Assembly: GCA_031547885.1 (NCBI GenBank)
Contig: JAVBRO010000005.1
Span: 118,978-182,977, forward strand
From: UBA940 sp031547885
Lineage (GTDB): Bacteria > Bacteroidota > Bacteroidia > Bacteroidales > Rikenellaceae
Direction of reading: 5' to 3'
Length of the DNA: 64,000 bases
Below, one piece after another: positions 36,010-43,346 of this stretch. The notes under the pieces are model-generated. The model did no database searches. It had not been told where the DNA came from and saw only the letters and a program-made list of their open reading frames with translations. Both the position numbers and the translations under genes were made by a program. The first letter of the stretch is position 1; each line of letters begins with the position of its first letter.

Positions 36010-37440
36010 TTAACGCCCGGAAGAGGTTGAGGTAGAGCGTGTCGAAGAAGAACTTCCCGACGAGGAACTTCCCGATGAAGAGCGTCCTGAAGACGAACTC
36101 CCTGATGAGGAACTTCCCGAAGATGATGCGGCGCTGCGCTCTCTGGCTTCTCTTTCGCTGCGTTCCCTCGATTCTCTTTCGCGCTGTTCCCTTTGCTGTT
36201 GTTCGCGCTGCTGTTGCTCTTTCTGTTGTTGCTCCCGCTGCTGCTGTTCTCTCTGCTGACGCTCGCGGTTCTCCCGTTCCTGCTGCTCCTTCTGTTGACG
36301 CTCACGGTTTTCCCGCTCCTGCTGCTCCCGCTGCTGGCGTTCGCGGTTTTCCCGCTCCTGTTGTTCCCTCTGCTGTCGCTCACGGTTTTCACGTTCCTGC
36401 TGTTCGCGCTGCTGACGCTCGCGGTTCTCACTTTCCTGCCGTTCCCGTTCCTGTTGCTGTTCTCTCTGCTGGCGTTCTCGATTCTCACTTTCCTGACGCT
36501 CCCGTTGCTGATTTTCACTTATCTGCCGCTCGCGGCTCTCACTCTCCTGGCGTTGCCTCTCCCGGTTATCCTCTTCTCTCCTATTGTTTTCCTGCTGTTG
36601 GCGTTCACGGTTCTCCCGTTCCTGGCGTTCACGGTTTTCACTCTCCTGTCGTTGCCGCTCCCGGTTATCCTGATCCCGCCGGTTGTTTTCCTGTTGTTCG
36701 CGCCTGCGGTCCTGTTCGTGCCGCTCTCTGTCGCGTTGTTCGCGTTCCCATATTTCGCGGCGCCGGCGTTCATAATCCTCGCGTTCGCGCTGTTCCCTCC
36801 GGCGTTGTTCCTGCCGGTAGCGTTCCTCGGCGTCGCGCTGCCTGCGCCATTCCCATTCGCGCTCGCGCCAGTAGTAATTGTCGTACCAGTAATTTACCTG
36901 GGTGTACCACACATACTCAACGTGATGGACGTCATAGAAAAAGTAGTTTGTGTCGCCGGAATAGTTGTAGACGGTATTCCCGCCGCCGACACTCCGCTGT
37001 TCCTCGAAAAGCGGCCCCGTGAATATCCACGTGATGCCGGTTTCGTCGTCGTACACTTCGTGTCCGGTCTCCCTGCCGCCGGTGTCGAACACCTGTGTGA
37101 TGTCGTAATTCTCGGAGTAGGGGAGTTTATATCCCGTCCACTCCATTACGGGCGAAAAAATATTCACCATGTCGGAATAGAGCGAGTCGCGGATCTCGTA
37201 GCCCGAGACCGATCCGGACATATCGTAGACCGCCACGTTGTTACGGTCGAAGTCGGGAAATTCCCACTGTTTCCATCCGGTCTGTCTTCCCGGGAGGTCA
37301 AAGATGTTGAGCTTGCGTGAGCTGACGGTGTCCTGCAGGAAATAACCGACCGGCTCCGCAGCCGATGCACCCGATACGGCCGTCAATATTACCAGGACCG
37401 CTGCGATGCATCCGATAAGTTGTTGGCAAATTCGTTTCAT
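36010..37440 (-). CDS. Exported protein with long Glu/Arg/Gln repeat helix and Ser-rich tail
   Basis: 476 residues with a signal peptide (about 1-28, ending ASAAE). Residues 30-145 contain three short repeats of the form (V/I)(F/Y)D-x2-GR/S-x-(T/S)G, seen in IFDLPGRQTGW, VYDMSGSVSGY and VFDTGGRETGH. An aromatic stretch (YVWYTQVNYWYDNYYW) follows, then about 220 residues almost wholly Glu, Arg, Gln and Asn in 13-residue repeats (RERQQREQQEREN), then a Ser-rich end. The charged part would form a very long single alpha helix or coiled coil. No known domain is recognised. Like the lipoprotein at 31872 it pairs an aromatic region with repetitive sequence. Confidence 0.72.
   Translation of the reverse strand: MKRICQQLIGCIAAVLVILTAVSGASAAEPVGYFLQDTVSSRKLNIFDLPGRQTGWKQWEFPDFDRNNVAVYDMSGSVSGYEIRDSLYSDMVNIFSPVMEWTGYKLPYSENYDITQVFDTGGRETGHEVYDDETGITWIFTGPLFEEQRSVGGGNTVYNYSGDTNYFFYDVHHVEYVWYTQVNYWYDNYYWREREWEWRRQRDAEERYRQEQRRREQREREDYERRRREIWEREQRDRERHEQDRRREQQENNRRDQDNRERQRQESENRERQERENRERQQQENNRREEDNRERQRQESESRERQISENQQRERQESENRERQQREQQQERERQESENRERQQREQQERENRERQQREQQERENRERQQREQQERENRERQQKEQQERENRERQQREQQQREQQQKEQQQREQQQREQRERESRERSEREARERSAASSSGSSSSGSSSSGRSSSGSSSSGSSSSTRSTSTSSGR
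36240..36500. repeat. 39-bp tandem repeats coding for a 13-residue unit
   Basis: Inside the Glu/Arg/Gln-rich gene, units of 39 bases that begin near CGCTCACGGTTTTCCCGCTC recur back to back with few changes. Each encodes one 13-residue helical repeat. Such arrays change copy number by recombination. Confidence 0.75.
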
Positions 37441-37576
37441 GGCTTTCGTTTTTTAGAGTTGTTTACTTAAAGATACTGATTGGAAACGGCATGAAAACCA
37501 TACAGGCCGGGCGAACCGGCATAATCACGGGGCAGGACGGCTGGTTCGGCGGGCAAGCCGGATACCATGCAACAGA

Positions 37577-37601
37577 AAAGCCGCCCATTAGAGGCGGCTT
37601 T
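37577..37601 (-). terminator. Terminator of META lipoprotein gene
   Basis: The stem AAAGCCGCC / GGCGGCTTT is followed on the minus strand by TCTGTT after CTTTT. It lies 26 bases beyond the stop. Confidence 0.85.
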
Positions 37602-37626
37602 AGCTTTTTCCGGTACAACGTCCGGG

Positions 37627-38079
37627 CTATTTTTTATGTTTCTTAGGGCTTATGACCTCGTAATCGCCGACAGGGTTGAATATGGCAAGCACCTCTCCGC
37701 TGCGGATCAACATCAGGCGCAGCCCGTCGATGCTGTACGAGTCGATCTGAGTTAGCATTTTAAAGAATTTATCCTCGCGCTGCTGGTTGGGGCAGGCCAT
37801 CCGCGTGGAGACGAGCCCGTTGTCGGCTATCTTGATCGAATGGACGTTCTGGGTATAATTTCCGGCGAAACCGTTGCAGTCGCCCGTTCCGCTCAGGGAC
37901 CCGTCGGCGGCGAAAATAACCTTGTAGCCTTCGGCATCCACGACCTCGCCCTGAAGCTGTGCGAGCTGCCATTCGGTCCCGTGGAAAGGAATCATCGCCG
38001 ATTTATATTTGCGGCAGGGGCAGCATGCGATGACAGCGAAAGCGAGCGAAACCGCGGCGAACCATTTAATAATTTTCAT
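37627..38079 (-). CDS. META/HslJ-domain lipoprotein
   Basis: 150 residues from the ATG at 38079, chosen because it starts a clean lipoprotein signal (MKIIKWFAAVSLAFAVIAC). The META domain is visible: GTEWQLAQLQGE, then FAADGSLSGTGDCNGFAGNY and the MACPNQQREDKFFKML helix. META (HslJ-like) proteins sit in the envelope, and some are tied to heat or novobiocin resistance. The gene is divergent from ridA and monocistronic. Confidence 0.82.
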   Translation of the reverse strand: MKIIKWFAAVSLAFAVIACCPCRKYKSAMIPFHGTEWQLAQLQGEVVDAEGYKVIFAADGSLSGTGDCNGFAGNYTQNVHSIKIADNGLVSTRMACPNQQREDKFFKMLTQIDSYSIDGLRLMLIRSGEVLAIFNPVGDYEVISPKKHKK

Positions 38080-38095
38080 ATTTGGCCTTTTTTGA

Positions 38096-38128
38096 TTTGG
38101 CAAATTTAAGATTTATTCCATACATTTG
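38096..38128 (+). promoter_or_regulatory. ridA promoter
   Basis: TTTG at 38096-38099 and TACATTTG at 38121-38128 are 21 bases apart. On the other strand TAAATTTG (plus 38101-38108) may serve the divergent META gene, so the two promoters overlap. Confidence 0.7.
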
Positions 38129-38154
38129 AGACAAGAACGCAATAAATCAGAATA

Positions 38155-38529
38155 ATGAAAAAAATAATTTCCACAGATAAGGCTCCGGCGGCTGTCGGAC
38201 CATATTCGCAGGCCGTCGAGGCGGCGGGAACGCTTTACATTTCGGGCCAGATCCCCCTCGATCCGTCGACCGGGACGATGCCGGCCGGTGTCGAGGCGCA
38301 GGCCGAACAGGTTTTCGCCAACATAGGGGCGATACTCGCGGCGGCGGGATACACTTTCGGCGACGTGGTGAAAAGCACCGTGCTGCTCGCCGACATGGGC
38401 GATTTCGCAAAAGTTAATGCCGTATATGCGAAGTATTACACCGCCGATAAACCGGCCCGCGCCTGCTACCAGGTGGCCGCGCTTCCGATGGGCGCCCTGG
38501 TCGAGATCGAGACCATCGCGGTAAAATAA
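38155..38529 (+). CDS. ridA: RidA-family 2-iminobutanoate/2-iminopropanoate deaminase
   Basis: 124 residues, the standard RidA length. Signature sequences are APAAVGPYSQAV at the N-terminus, YISGQIPLDPSTG, and the C-terminal PARACYQVAALPMGALVEIE, which carries the substrate-binding arginine and the conserved glutamate. RidA hydrolyses reactive enamine/imine intermediates made by PLP enzymes and protects them from damage. It is cytoplasmic and a trimer in the known family. It stands alone between a promoter and a terminator. Confidence 0.95.
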   Translation: MKKIISTDKAPAAVGPYSQAVEAAGTLYISGQIPLDPSTGTMPAGVEAQAEQVFANIGAILAAAGYTFGDVVKSTVLLADMGDFAKVNAVYAKYYTADKPARACYQVAALPMGALVEIETIAVK

Positions 38530-38532
38530 AGA

Positions 38533-38557
38533 AACGGCGGAGTTTTGCTCCGCCGTT
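38533..38557. terminator. Terminator between ridA and peptidase gene
   Basis: The 10-bp perfect stem AACGGCGGAG / CTCCGCCGTT has a 5-base loop. It lies between two convergent genes and can serve both. Confidence 0.8.
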
Positions 38558-38562
38558 CTCAG

Positions 38563-39738
38563 CTACAGCTTCTTTTTCAGCTCCTTCGGCAGAGTATTTT
38601 TGTTGACCATAATGCTCATGGTCTTGTAGGCCACGAACGGGTACGACGCGTAGAAATAGCCTTTGTAGAGGTGTCCTTCGTCGCCCCACGAGTTTTTGAC
38701 CTTGAAGTATTTGTTGCCGTTCTGGTCGGTGGCGATGCCGGTGATCTCCATCCCGTGGTCGTCGGTGGTCTCCCAGTTGTCGAACGCTTCCTGGCGCATC
38801 TGCTGGTCGATAGTTTTTTCAGGACCGGGTTTGTCGAGCTTGTAGAGCGCGGCGTCCTTCTCGGCCTGCGACAGGGCGACCCAGCGCGCCAGTTCCGAAT
38901 CGTCCATCCGCGTAACGTCGGCGTCGGGAACCACCGCGAAGCCTTTCCGCCACGCGAATCCCTTTTCACTAACGTCCGACGCCCACAGCACGGGGTATCC
39001 GGCATTCACGGTTCCTTCCATCACGGACATCATTTCAGTCATCGGAACGTTGAACGATTCGCCCCACACGGTGTTGTCTGGGATCTCCAGCACGAACCAC
39101 GTGTAAAACGGATGGTGGGTGTATGAGGTGAGCGAAACGTAGTTGTCCATATCGACCGGCAGCGATGCGGCGAAACCCGCCGGGGTGTACTGTTTTCCTT
39201 TGTAGGTGAATGTTTCCGGCACTTCGCCCAGATAGGCGTCTAGAATGCCGTCGAGGCCCGCCAGCCACGCGGTGGTGAGTTTGCGGTTCGAATTTTTGAT
39301 CACTGCGTCGCAGTAGGCTTTGATGACGGCGTCGAGTTCGCCATGGCGGTGCATCTCCTGCCCGTAGTTAAGGCCCGGATAGACTTCGGTCGGGACGATG
39401 CCGTGCTTGCGCCAGCAGATGAAGACGTCCTCGGCGGCGGCACCGGCCGAGAGGTTCGACGTTCCGTGCATGCGGACGTACTTTACGGCCCTGTCGTAGT
39501 AGGCGTGGCGCACGACCCACATCGCCGAGAGGTCTGTTTCGGGTCCTCCTGCGATCATGATCTCGCTTTCGAGGAACGCGAGTCCCGAGAAACTCCAGCA
39601 GGTGCCGCTGCTCGCCTGGTTCTTGACGGATGTCGCCGGAACGGTTTTGATGTCGGTGAAAGTGTAGCCGCTCTCTTCCTGCGCCATGACGGCGGCGAAG
39701 AAGAGCGTGCAGATAATGGTTACGATCGTTTTTTTCAT
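38563..39738 (-). CDS. Exported bleomycin-hydrolase-like cysteine peptidase (C1B)
   Basis: 391 residues with a signal peptide (about 1-19, ending VMAQ). The papain-type triad is visible: Cys47 in NQASSGTCWSFSGLAFLES, the His in TTDDHGMEITG, and the Asn in FKVKNSWGDEG. The length and the FNVPMTEMM / GYPVLWASDVSEKGF blocks match the aminopeptidase C / bleomycin hydrolase branch, but export distinguishes it from cytosolic PepC. It probably trims peptides in the periplasm or at the surface. It shares the terminator region with ridA. Confidence 0.9.
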   Translation of the reverse strand: MKKTIVTIICTLFFAAVMAQEESGYTFTDIKTVPATSVKNQASSGTCWSFSGLAFLESEIMIAGGPETDLSAMWVVRHAYYDRAVKYVRMHGTSNLSAGAAAEDVFICWRKHGIVPTEVYPGLNYGQEMHRHGELDAVIKAYCDAVIKNSNRKLTTAWLAGLDGILDAYLGEVPETFTYKGKQYTPAGFAASLPVDMDNYVSLTSYTHHPFYTWFVLEIPDNTVWGESFNVPMTEMMSVMEGTVNAGYPVLWASDVSEKGFAWRKGFAVVPDADVTRMDDSELARWVALSQAEKDAALYKLDKPGPEKTIDQQMRQEAFDNWETTDDHGMEITGIATDQNGNKYFKVKNSWGDEGHLYKGYFYASYPFVAYKTMSIMVNKNTLPKELKKKL

Positions 39739-39755
39739 AAATATTGTTTTTTAGG

Positions 39756-40556
39756 TTATATGCTTCCCATTAGTTCGGCCTGCCTCACCGCTTCGAGCGA
39801 ATTCCCGGCGTTGAGTTTTTCAAGTATCCGCTGGCGGTGGGTATTGACGGTGTGGATGCTTATGAACAGTTTTTCGGAGATGCGTTTGCTCGACATCCCC
39901 GATTTTATCATCGACAGTATCTCCATTTCGCGCTTAGACAGCAGGATAGGGCTTTTTTCGCCTGTAAGGTCGGCCAGGGAATAATGTTCGCTGGTGTTGA
40001 AATTGATTATCTGGTACCTGACGCCTTCCATGGGAGATTGGTCGGGCGAGATATCGAGCATGCTCAGGGTAAGCCACGGTGTCCCGTCGGGATACCATTC
40101 GAGTTGCGAATGCTGCTCTATGGCGCGCACGTATTTGCCGTCTTTTCTCCTTACGCGGTATTCCACGGTCAACTTGAAATCCCTGAGTTCCTGTCGCCTT
40201 ACAAGTATCTCCGTTATTTTATGTATATCGTTCTCAAAAAAACCAGTGTCGTCGGGATGCATGCGCATCTTGATGTCGCCGATGTCGCTTGCGGCCGTTA
40301 TCTCATCTTCCCCGTATCCGAACAGCGCCAGAAAATTATCGGAAACAAAAACGTGGGTGCGGGTATCATAGTTGAATATGGTGATGCTGCTTCCCGACAG
40401 CCGCGCGAGGTCGTTCATCACGCGGCAGTGGCGTTCGAGCATCGCCTGCCGTTCTTCTTCCGAATATCTGCTGCCGGAGCCGGTCATAAAGGGTTTTTCG
40501 AAAAAATGGTTATAAATCAGTATTGCCGCCGTGCCGCGGAATATTTTCCTTTGCAT
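39756..40556 (-). CDS. PAS-LuxR transcriptional regulator divergent from the steroid-type cluster
   Basis: A PAS_3-like sensor (about 55-190 from the first start; VMNDLARLSGSSITIFNYDT, HPDDTGFFENDIHKI, VEYRVRRKDGKYVRAIEQH) is followed by a LuxR/GerE helix-turn-helix at the C-terminus (LSKREMEILSMIKSGMSSKR, ISEKLFISIHTVNTHRQRI). I take the ATG at 40556, 46 bases after the predicted transcript start; the ATG at 40487 would give 243 residues. Its promoter overlaps the first codons of the divergent SDR gene. The natural inference is that it senses a small ligand through the PAS domain and controls the 40627-45388 genes. The ligand is not known. Confidence 0.82.
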   Translation of the reverse strand: MQRKIFRGTAAILIYNHFFEKPFMTGSGSRYSEEERQAMLERHCRVMNDLARLSGSSITIFNYDTRTHVFVSDNFLALFGYGEDEITAASDIGDIKMRMHPDDTGFFENDIHKITEILVRRQELRDFKLTVEYRVRRKDGKYVRAIEQHSQLEWYPDGTPWLTLSMLDISPDQSPMEGVRYQIINFNTSEHYSLADLTGEKSPILLSKREMEILSMIKSGMSSKRISEKLFISIHTVNTHRQRILEKLNAGNSLEAVRQAELMGSI

Positions 40557-40608
40557 TGTGTCCGGAGAGGGCGTTACGAACCGGCAATACGTCTGAAAAA
40601 TCAACTTT

Positions 40609-40640
40609 CAAAGGTAGGATTAAGCCATGAATAAACCAAA
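40609..40640 (-). promoter_or_regulatory. Promoter of the PAS-LuxR gene (TTTG-N20-TACCTTTG)
   Basis: On the minus strand TTTG (plus 40637-40640) and TACCTTTG (plus 40609-40616) are exactly 20 bases apart. The -33 box lies inside the coding start of the divergent SDR gene (ATG 40627), so transcription of the two genes should interfere. Confidence 0.85.
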
Positions 40641-41562
40641 ATCGGAGAACGGAATTTATGCGCTCGTTACGGGTGCAAGCCACGGATTGGGGCGCAGCTA
40701 CGCCATAGAGCTGGCCGTGAGGGGGATAAACACGGTGTTGGTGGCGCTGCCGGGACAGGGCCTCGAAAAAGTCGCGGAGGAGTGCCGCCGGTTCGGGGTG
40801 TGTTCCGAGTTTATCGAGACGGACCTGCGCATTAAGGAGAACGTGATCGCCCTGGCGCGCAACGCGAGCGCCCGTTTCCCGCTGAGCATACTGATAAACA
40901 ATGCCGGCACGGGCGGATCGCGCAGCTTCCTCGACTGCGAACCCGAATACATAGACAATATAATCCAACTGAACGTCGCCGCCACTGCACTTCTTACGCA
41001 TCAACTGTTGCCGGCCCTCGTCCGCCGCCGCGAATCCTACATCCTGAACGTGTCGAGCATGGCATCGCTCAGTCCGATCGGCTTCAAAACGGTGTATCCC
41101 GCTTCGAAGAGGTTCGTCCAGGATTTTTCGCGCGGACTTTGCGAGGAGATGAAAGGCACCGGCGTCCATGTGGGCGTGGTGCATCCCGGCCCGATGGCGA
41201 CCACTTTCGCCGTCCGGCGGCGCATAGTCAGCCAGGGGGTGGTCGGACGGCTCTGGCTGATGACCCCCGACCATGTGGCGCGGGCGAGCCTCGACAGGCT
41301 TTTCGCCAAAAAGAAACAGATAGTGATTGGTTTTTCGAGCAAATTGAGTAAATTGCTCATTCATATACTGCCCCTCGGCCTGCGCCTGTCGATGATGACG
41401 CGCACGGTTTACAAAGGCGAGATAGCTGCAGGGACTGTAAATAGATTTGATTATGATACTCGTGACAGGAGCCAACAGCCTGCTTGCCGCCAATGTGATC
41501 CCGCTGCTCCTCGAAAACGGTTATTCCGTCAGAGGGTTGCTGCGGAAGGAGTCCGGCTATAA
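40627..41562 (+). CDS. Short-chain dehydrogenase/reductase, first gene of steroid-type cluster
   Basis: 311 residues. The classical SDR sites are all present: cofactor motif TGASHGLG, NNAG, the catalytic Ser in LNVSSMASLS, and YPASK (YxxxK). The C-terminal region is basic and hydrophobic, as in SDRs that act on lipids (17-beta-HSD or ketoreductase type). The last 35-40 residues overlap the next gene by 110 bases and look random (RDRSQQPACRQCDPAAPRKR), so the protein has either a tail or a frameshift that moved its natural stop. It probably interconverts a hydroxyl and a keto group, for example on a sterol or bile acid. Confidence 0.85.
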   Translation: MNKPKSENGIYALVTGASHGLGRSYAIELAVRGINTVLVALPGQGLEKVAEECRRFGVCSEFIETDLRIKENVIALARNASARFPLSILINNAGTGGSRSFLDCEPEYIDNIIQLNVAATALLTHQLLPALVRRRESYILNVSSMASLSPIGFKTVYPASKRFVQDFSRGLCEEMKGTGVHVGVVHPGPMATTFAVRRRIVSQGVVGRLWLMTPDHVARASLDRLFAKKKQIVIGFSSKLSKLLIHILPLGLRLSMMTRTVYKGEIAAGTVNRFDYDTRDRSQQPACRQCDPAAPRKRLFRQRVAAEGVRL

Positions 41563-42442
41563 GGGGCCCCGCCATCCCGACCTCGAACTTGTCGAAGGCG
41601 ATTTCACTTCCGAAGAGTGCCTTAACAGGGTGCTTCCGGGTTGCGACGCCGTGATACACATTGCGGCCGTGACCTCGCAGAGCGGGCGCAACTACGGCGA
41701 GTATTACGAGGTCAACGTCAAGGCCACGCGCCGCCTGATCGAATCGGCCATAGCCCACGGCGTACGGCGTTTCGTCGAGGTCTCTTCGGCTAATGTTTTC
41801 GGCTACGGTTCGCGCGAGATACCCGGATGCGAACTCAACGAGATGAGCGAACCGTTCGCCTCTTCCTATTACGCCCGCAGCAAATACGAGGCGCTTGCCG
41901 CGGCCATGAGCTACGGCGACCGGATCGAGGTGGTGGGCGTCGCCCCCACGTTCATGATCGGCCCCTATGATTCCAAACCGAGCTCGGGGCGCATAATCAC
42001 GATGGCTTACGGTAAGAAGCTGATATTCTATCCCCCCGGCGGCAAGAATTTCGTCCACGTTGGGGATGCCGCGCTGGGAGCGGTGCGGGCGCTCGAACGC
42101 GGAAAGAGCGGCGAGACCTATATATTATGTTCCGAAAATCTGACGTACAAGGAATTTTACAAAATGCTCGGCGCCATGACCGGCAACAGGGCGTTTTATA
42201 TCCGCGTCCCCAGGCTGTTTATGTACATAGCAGGCGGGGTGGGGAGTTTCCTGCGCGTGATGGGGCTGCGCACCCAGGTGTCGCTTCCCAACATGAGGAT
42301 ACTGTGCGTGACCGGATATTACCACAACTACAAGGCTTCGCGCGACTTCGGCATCGCGTTCCGTCCGGCTGAAGATGCTGTCCGCGACGCCGTCGGATGG
42401 TTCGTTTCGGAAGGTATATTGGAATCTAGAAAAAATAGTTAA
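41453..42442 (+). CDS. Extended SDR, NAD-dependent epimerase / 3-beta-HSD type
   Basis: 329 residues from the ATG at 41453 (a TTG 6 bases upstream is less likely). It is an extended SDR: ILVTGANSLLAANVIPLLLE at the N-terminus, VIHIAAVTSQSG, VEVSSANVFGYG, and the catalytic YYARSKYEAL. The glycine-rich loop is degenerate (TGANSLLA instead of TGxxGxxG). Pattern and length fit the 3-beta-hydroxysteroid dehydrogenase / dihydroflavonol reductase group. Together with its neighbours it probably oxidises or reduces position 3 of a sterol ring. It overlaps the previous gene by 110 bases. Confidence 0.82.
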   Translation: MILVTGANSLLAANVIPLLLENGYSVRGLLRKESGYKGPRHPDLELVEGDFTSEECLNRVLPGCDAVIHIAAVTSQSGRNYGEYYEVNVKATRRLIESAIAHGVRRFVEVSSANVFGYGSREIPGCELNEMSEPFASSYYARSKYEALAAAMSYGDRIEVVGVAPTFMIGPYDSKPSSGRIITMAYGKKLIFYPPGGKNFVHVGDAALGAVRALERGKSGETYILCSENLTYKEFYKMLGAMTGNRAFYIRVPRLFMYIAGGVGSFLRVMGLRTQVSLPNMRILCVTGYYHNYKASRDFGIAFRPAEDAVRDAVGWFVSEGILESRKNS

Positions 42443-42511
42443 ATTCGCAGGCTCGGGTGTGTCTGCCGAACGTAGGCGGCATAACCGATGCGACAACCTA
42501 AATTTCTCTGA

Positions 42512-43282
42512 ATGATACATATAACACCCGAGGCGTTCGACATATTTCTGATCGTCATGGCCGCCGTTGCGCTGGTCGTGTTTTTCGCCCTCTACCATAT
42601 AAAGGCCGGTTACGGCATATTTTTCGACCCTAAATGGGGCCCTGGCATTCCGAACCGTCTCGGGTGGCTGCTGATGGAGACGCCTGTCGTTGCTTTGATG
42701 GTGGCGCTCTGGCTTGCTTCCGACCGTACGCGGGACGTGGTTCCGCTGGTCTTTTTTGCGATATTCCAAACCCATTACGTGCAGCGTGCGTTCATTTTCC
42801 CTTTCCTGATACGCGGCCGCAACAAAATGCCGCTGGGAATTATACTCATGGCGGTCCTGTTCAACACCTGCAACGCGCTGATGCAGGGCGGCTGGATATT
42901 CTATTTTTCGCCCGAATATTCGATAGACTGGCTCTGGTCGCCTAAATTCATCATCGGTGCGGCGCTCTTTTTTGCGGGTTATATCATCAACCTGCACTCC
43001 GACCACATCATCCGCCGCCTGCGTAAGCCGGGAGATTCCAGGCACTATATCCCGCGCGGGGGCATGTTCAAATACGTGTCGTCGGCCAACTATTTCGGCG
43101 AATTCGTCGAGTGGGTCGGTTTCGCCGTCCTGACATGGAGCTGGGCCGGAGCCGTTTTCGCATGGTGGACGCTTGCCAACCTCGCCCCTCGCGCCGACGC
43201 CATCTACAAGAATTACACGGCCGAGTTCGGTGAAGATTTCACCAAACTGAAGCTGAAACGGATCATCCCGTTCATTTATTAA
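42512..43282 (+). CDS. Steroid 5-alpha-reductase-like membrane enzyme
   Basis: 256 residues with six or seven hydrophobic segments (first at about 9-30). The conserved C-terminal region of the 3-oxo-5-alpha-steroid 4-dehydrogenase family is clear: INLHSDHIIRRLRKPGDSRH, then IPRGGMFKYVSSANYFGEFV, EWVGFAVLTWS and WTLANLAPRADAIYKNY, ending LKRIIPFIY. The Asn-Tyr-Phe-Gly-Glu block lines the NADPH and steroid sites in this family. It reduces the 4,5 double bond of 3-oxo-4-ene steroids to the 5-alpha (allo) form. Homologues in gut Bacteroidetes take part in making allo-bile acids. It is the key gene for reading the cluster as steroid-active. Confidence 0.88.
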   Translation: MIHITPEAFDIFLIVMAAVALVVFFALYHIKAGYGIFFDPKWGPGIPNRLGWLLMETPVVALMVALWLASDRTRDVVPLVFFAIFQTHYVQRAFIFPFLIRGRNKMPLGIILMAVLFNTCNALMQGGWIFYFSPEYSIDWLWSPKFIIGAALFFAGYIINLHSDHIIRRLRKPGDSRHYIPRGGMFKYVSSANYFGEFVEWVGFAVLTWSWAGAVFAWWTLANLAPRADAIYKNYTAEFGEDFTKLKLKRIIPFIY

Positions 43283-43292
43283 TACCCTGCTG

Positions 43293-43324
43293 TTTGTGCT
43301 TTTCCTGCATATTTAGTAACTTCG
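43293..43324 (+). promoter_or_regulatory. Internal promoter before the flavin reductase gene
   Basis: TTTG at 43293-43296, a 20-base spacer, then TAACTTCG at 43317-43324 (7 of 8 to TAnnTTTG). It lies between the 5-alpha-reductase and the OYE gene and could express the last two genes separately. Confidence 0.6.
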
Positions 43325-43346
43325 CAGATTACTGAATATTTTGTCT

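Noticed and set aside
36039..37320. Two long plus-strand frames opposite the Glu/Arg/Gln repeat gene, rich in Leu/Phe/Pro
   Set aside because: They are translations of the repeat array on the wrong strand; the minus-strand frame has a signal peptide and a terminator.
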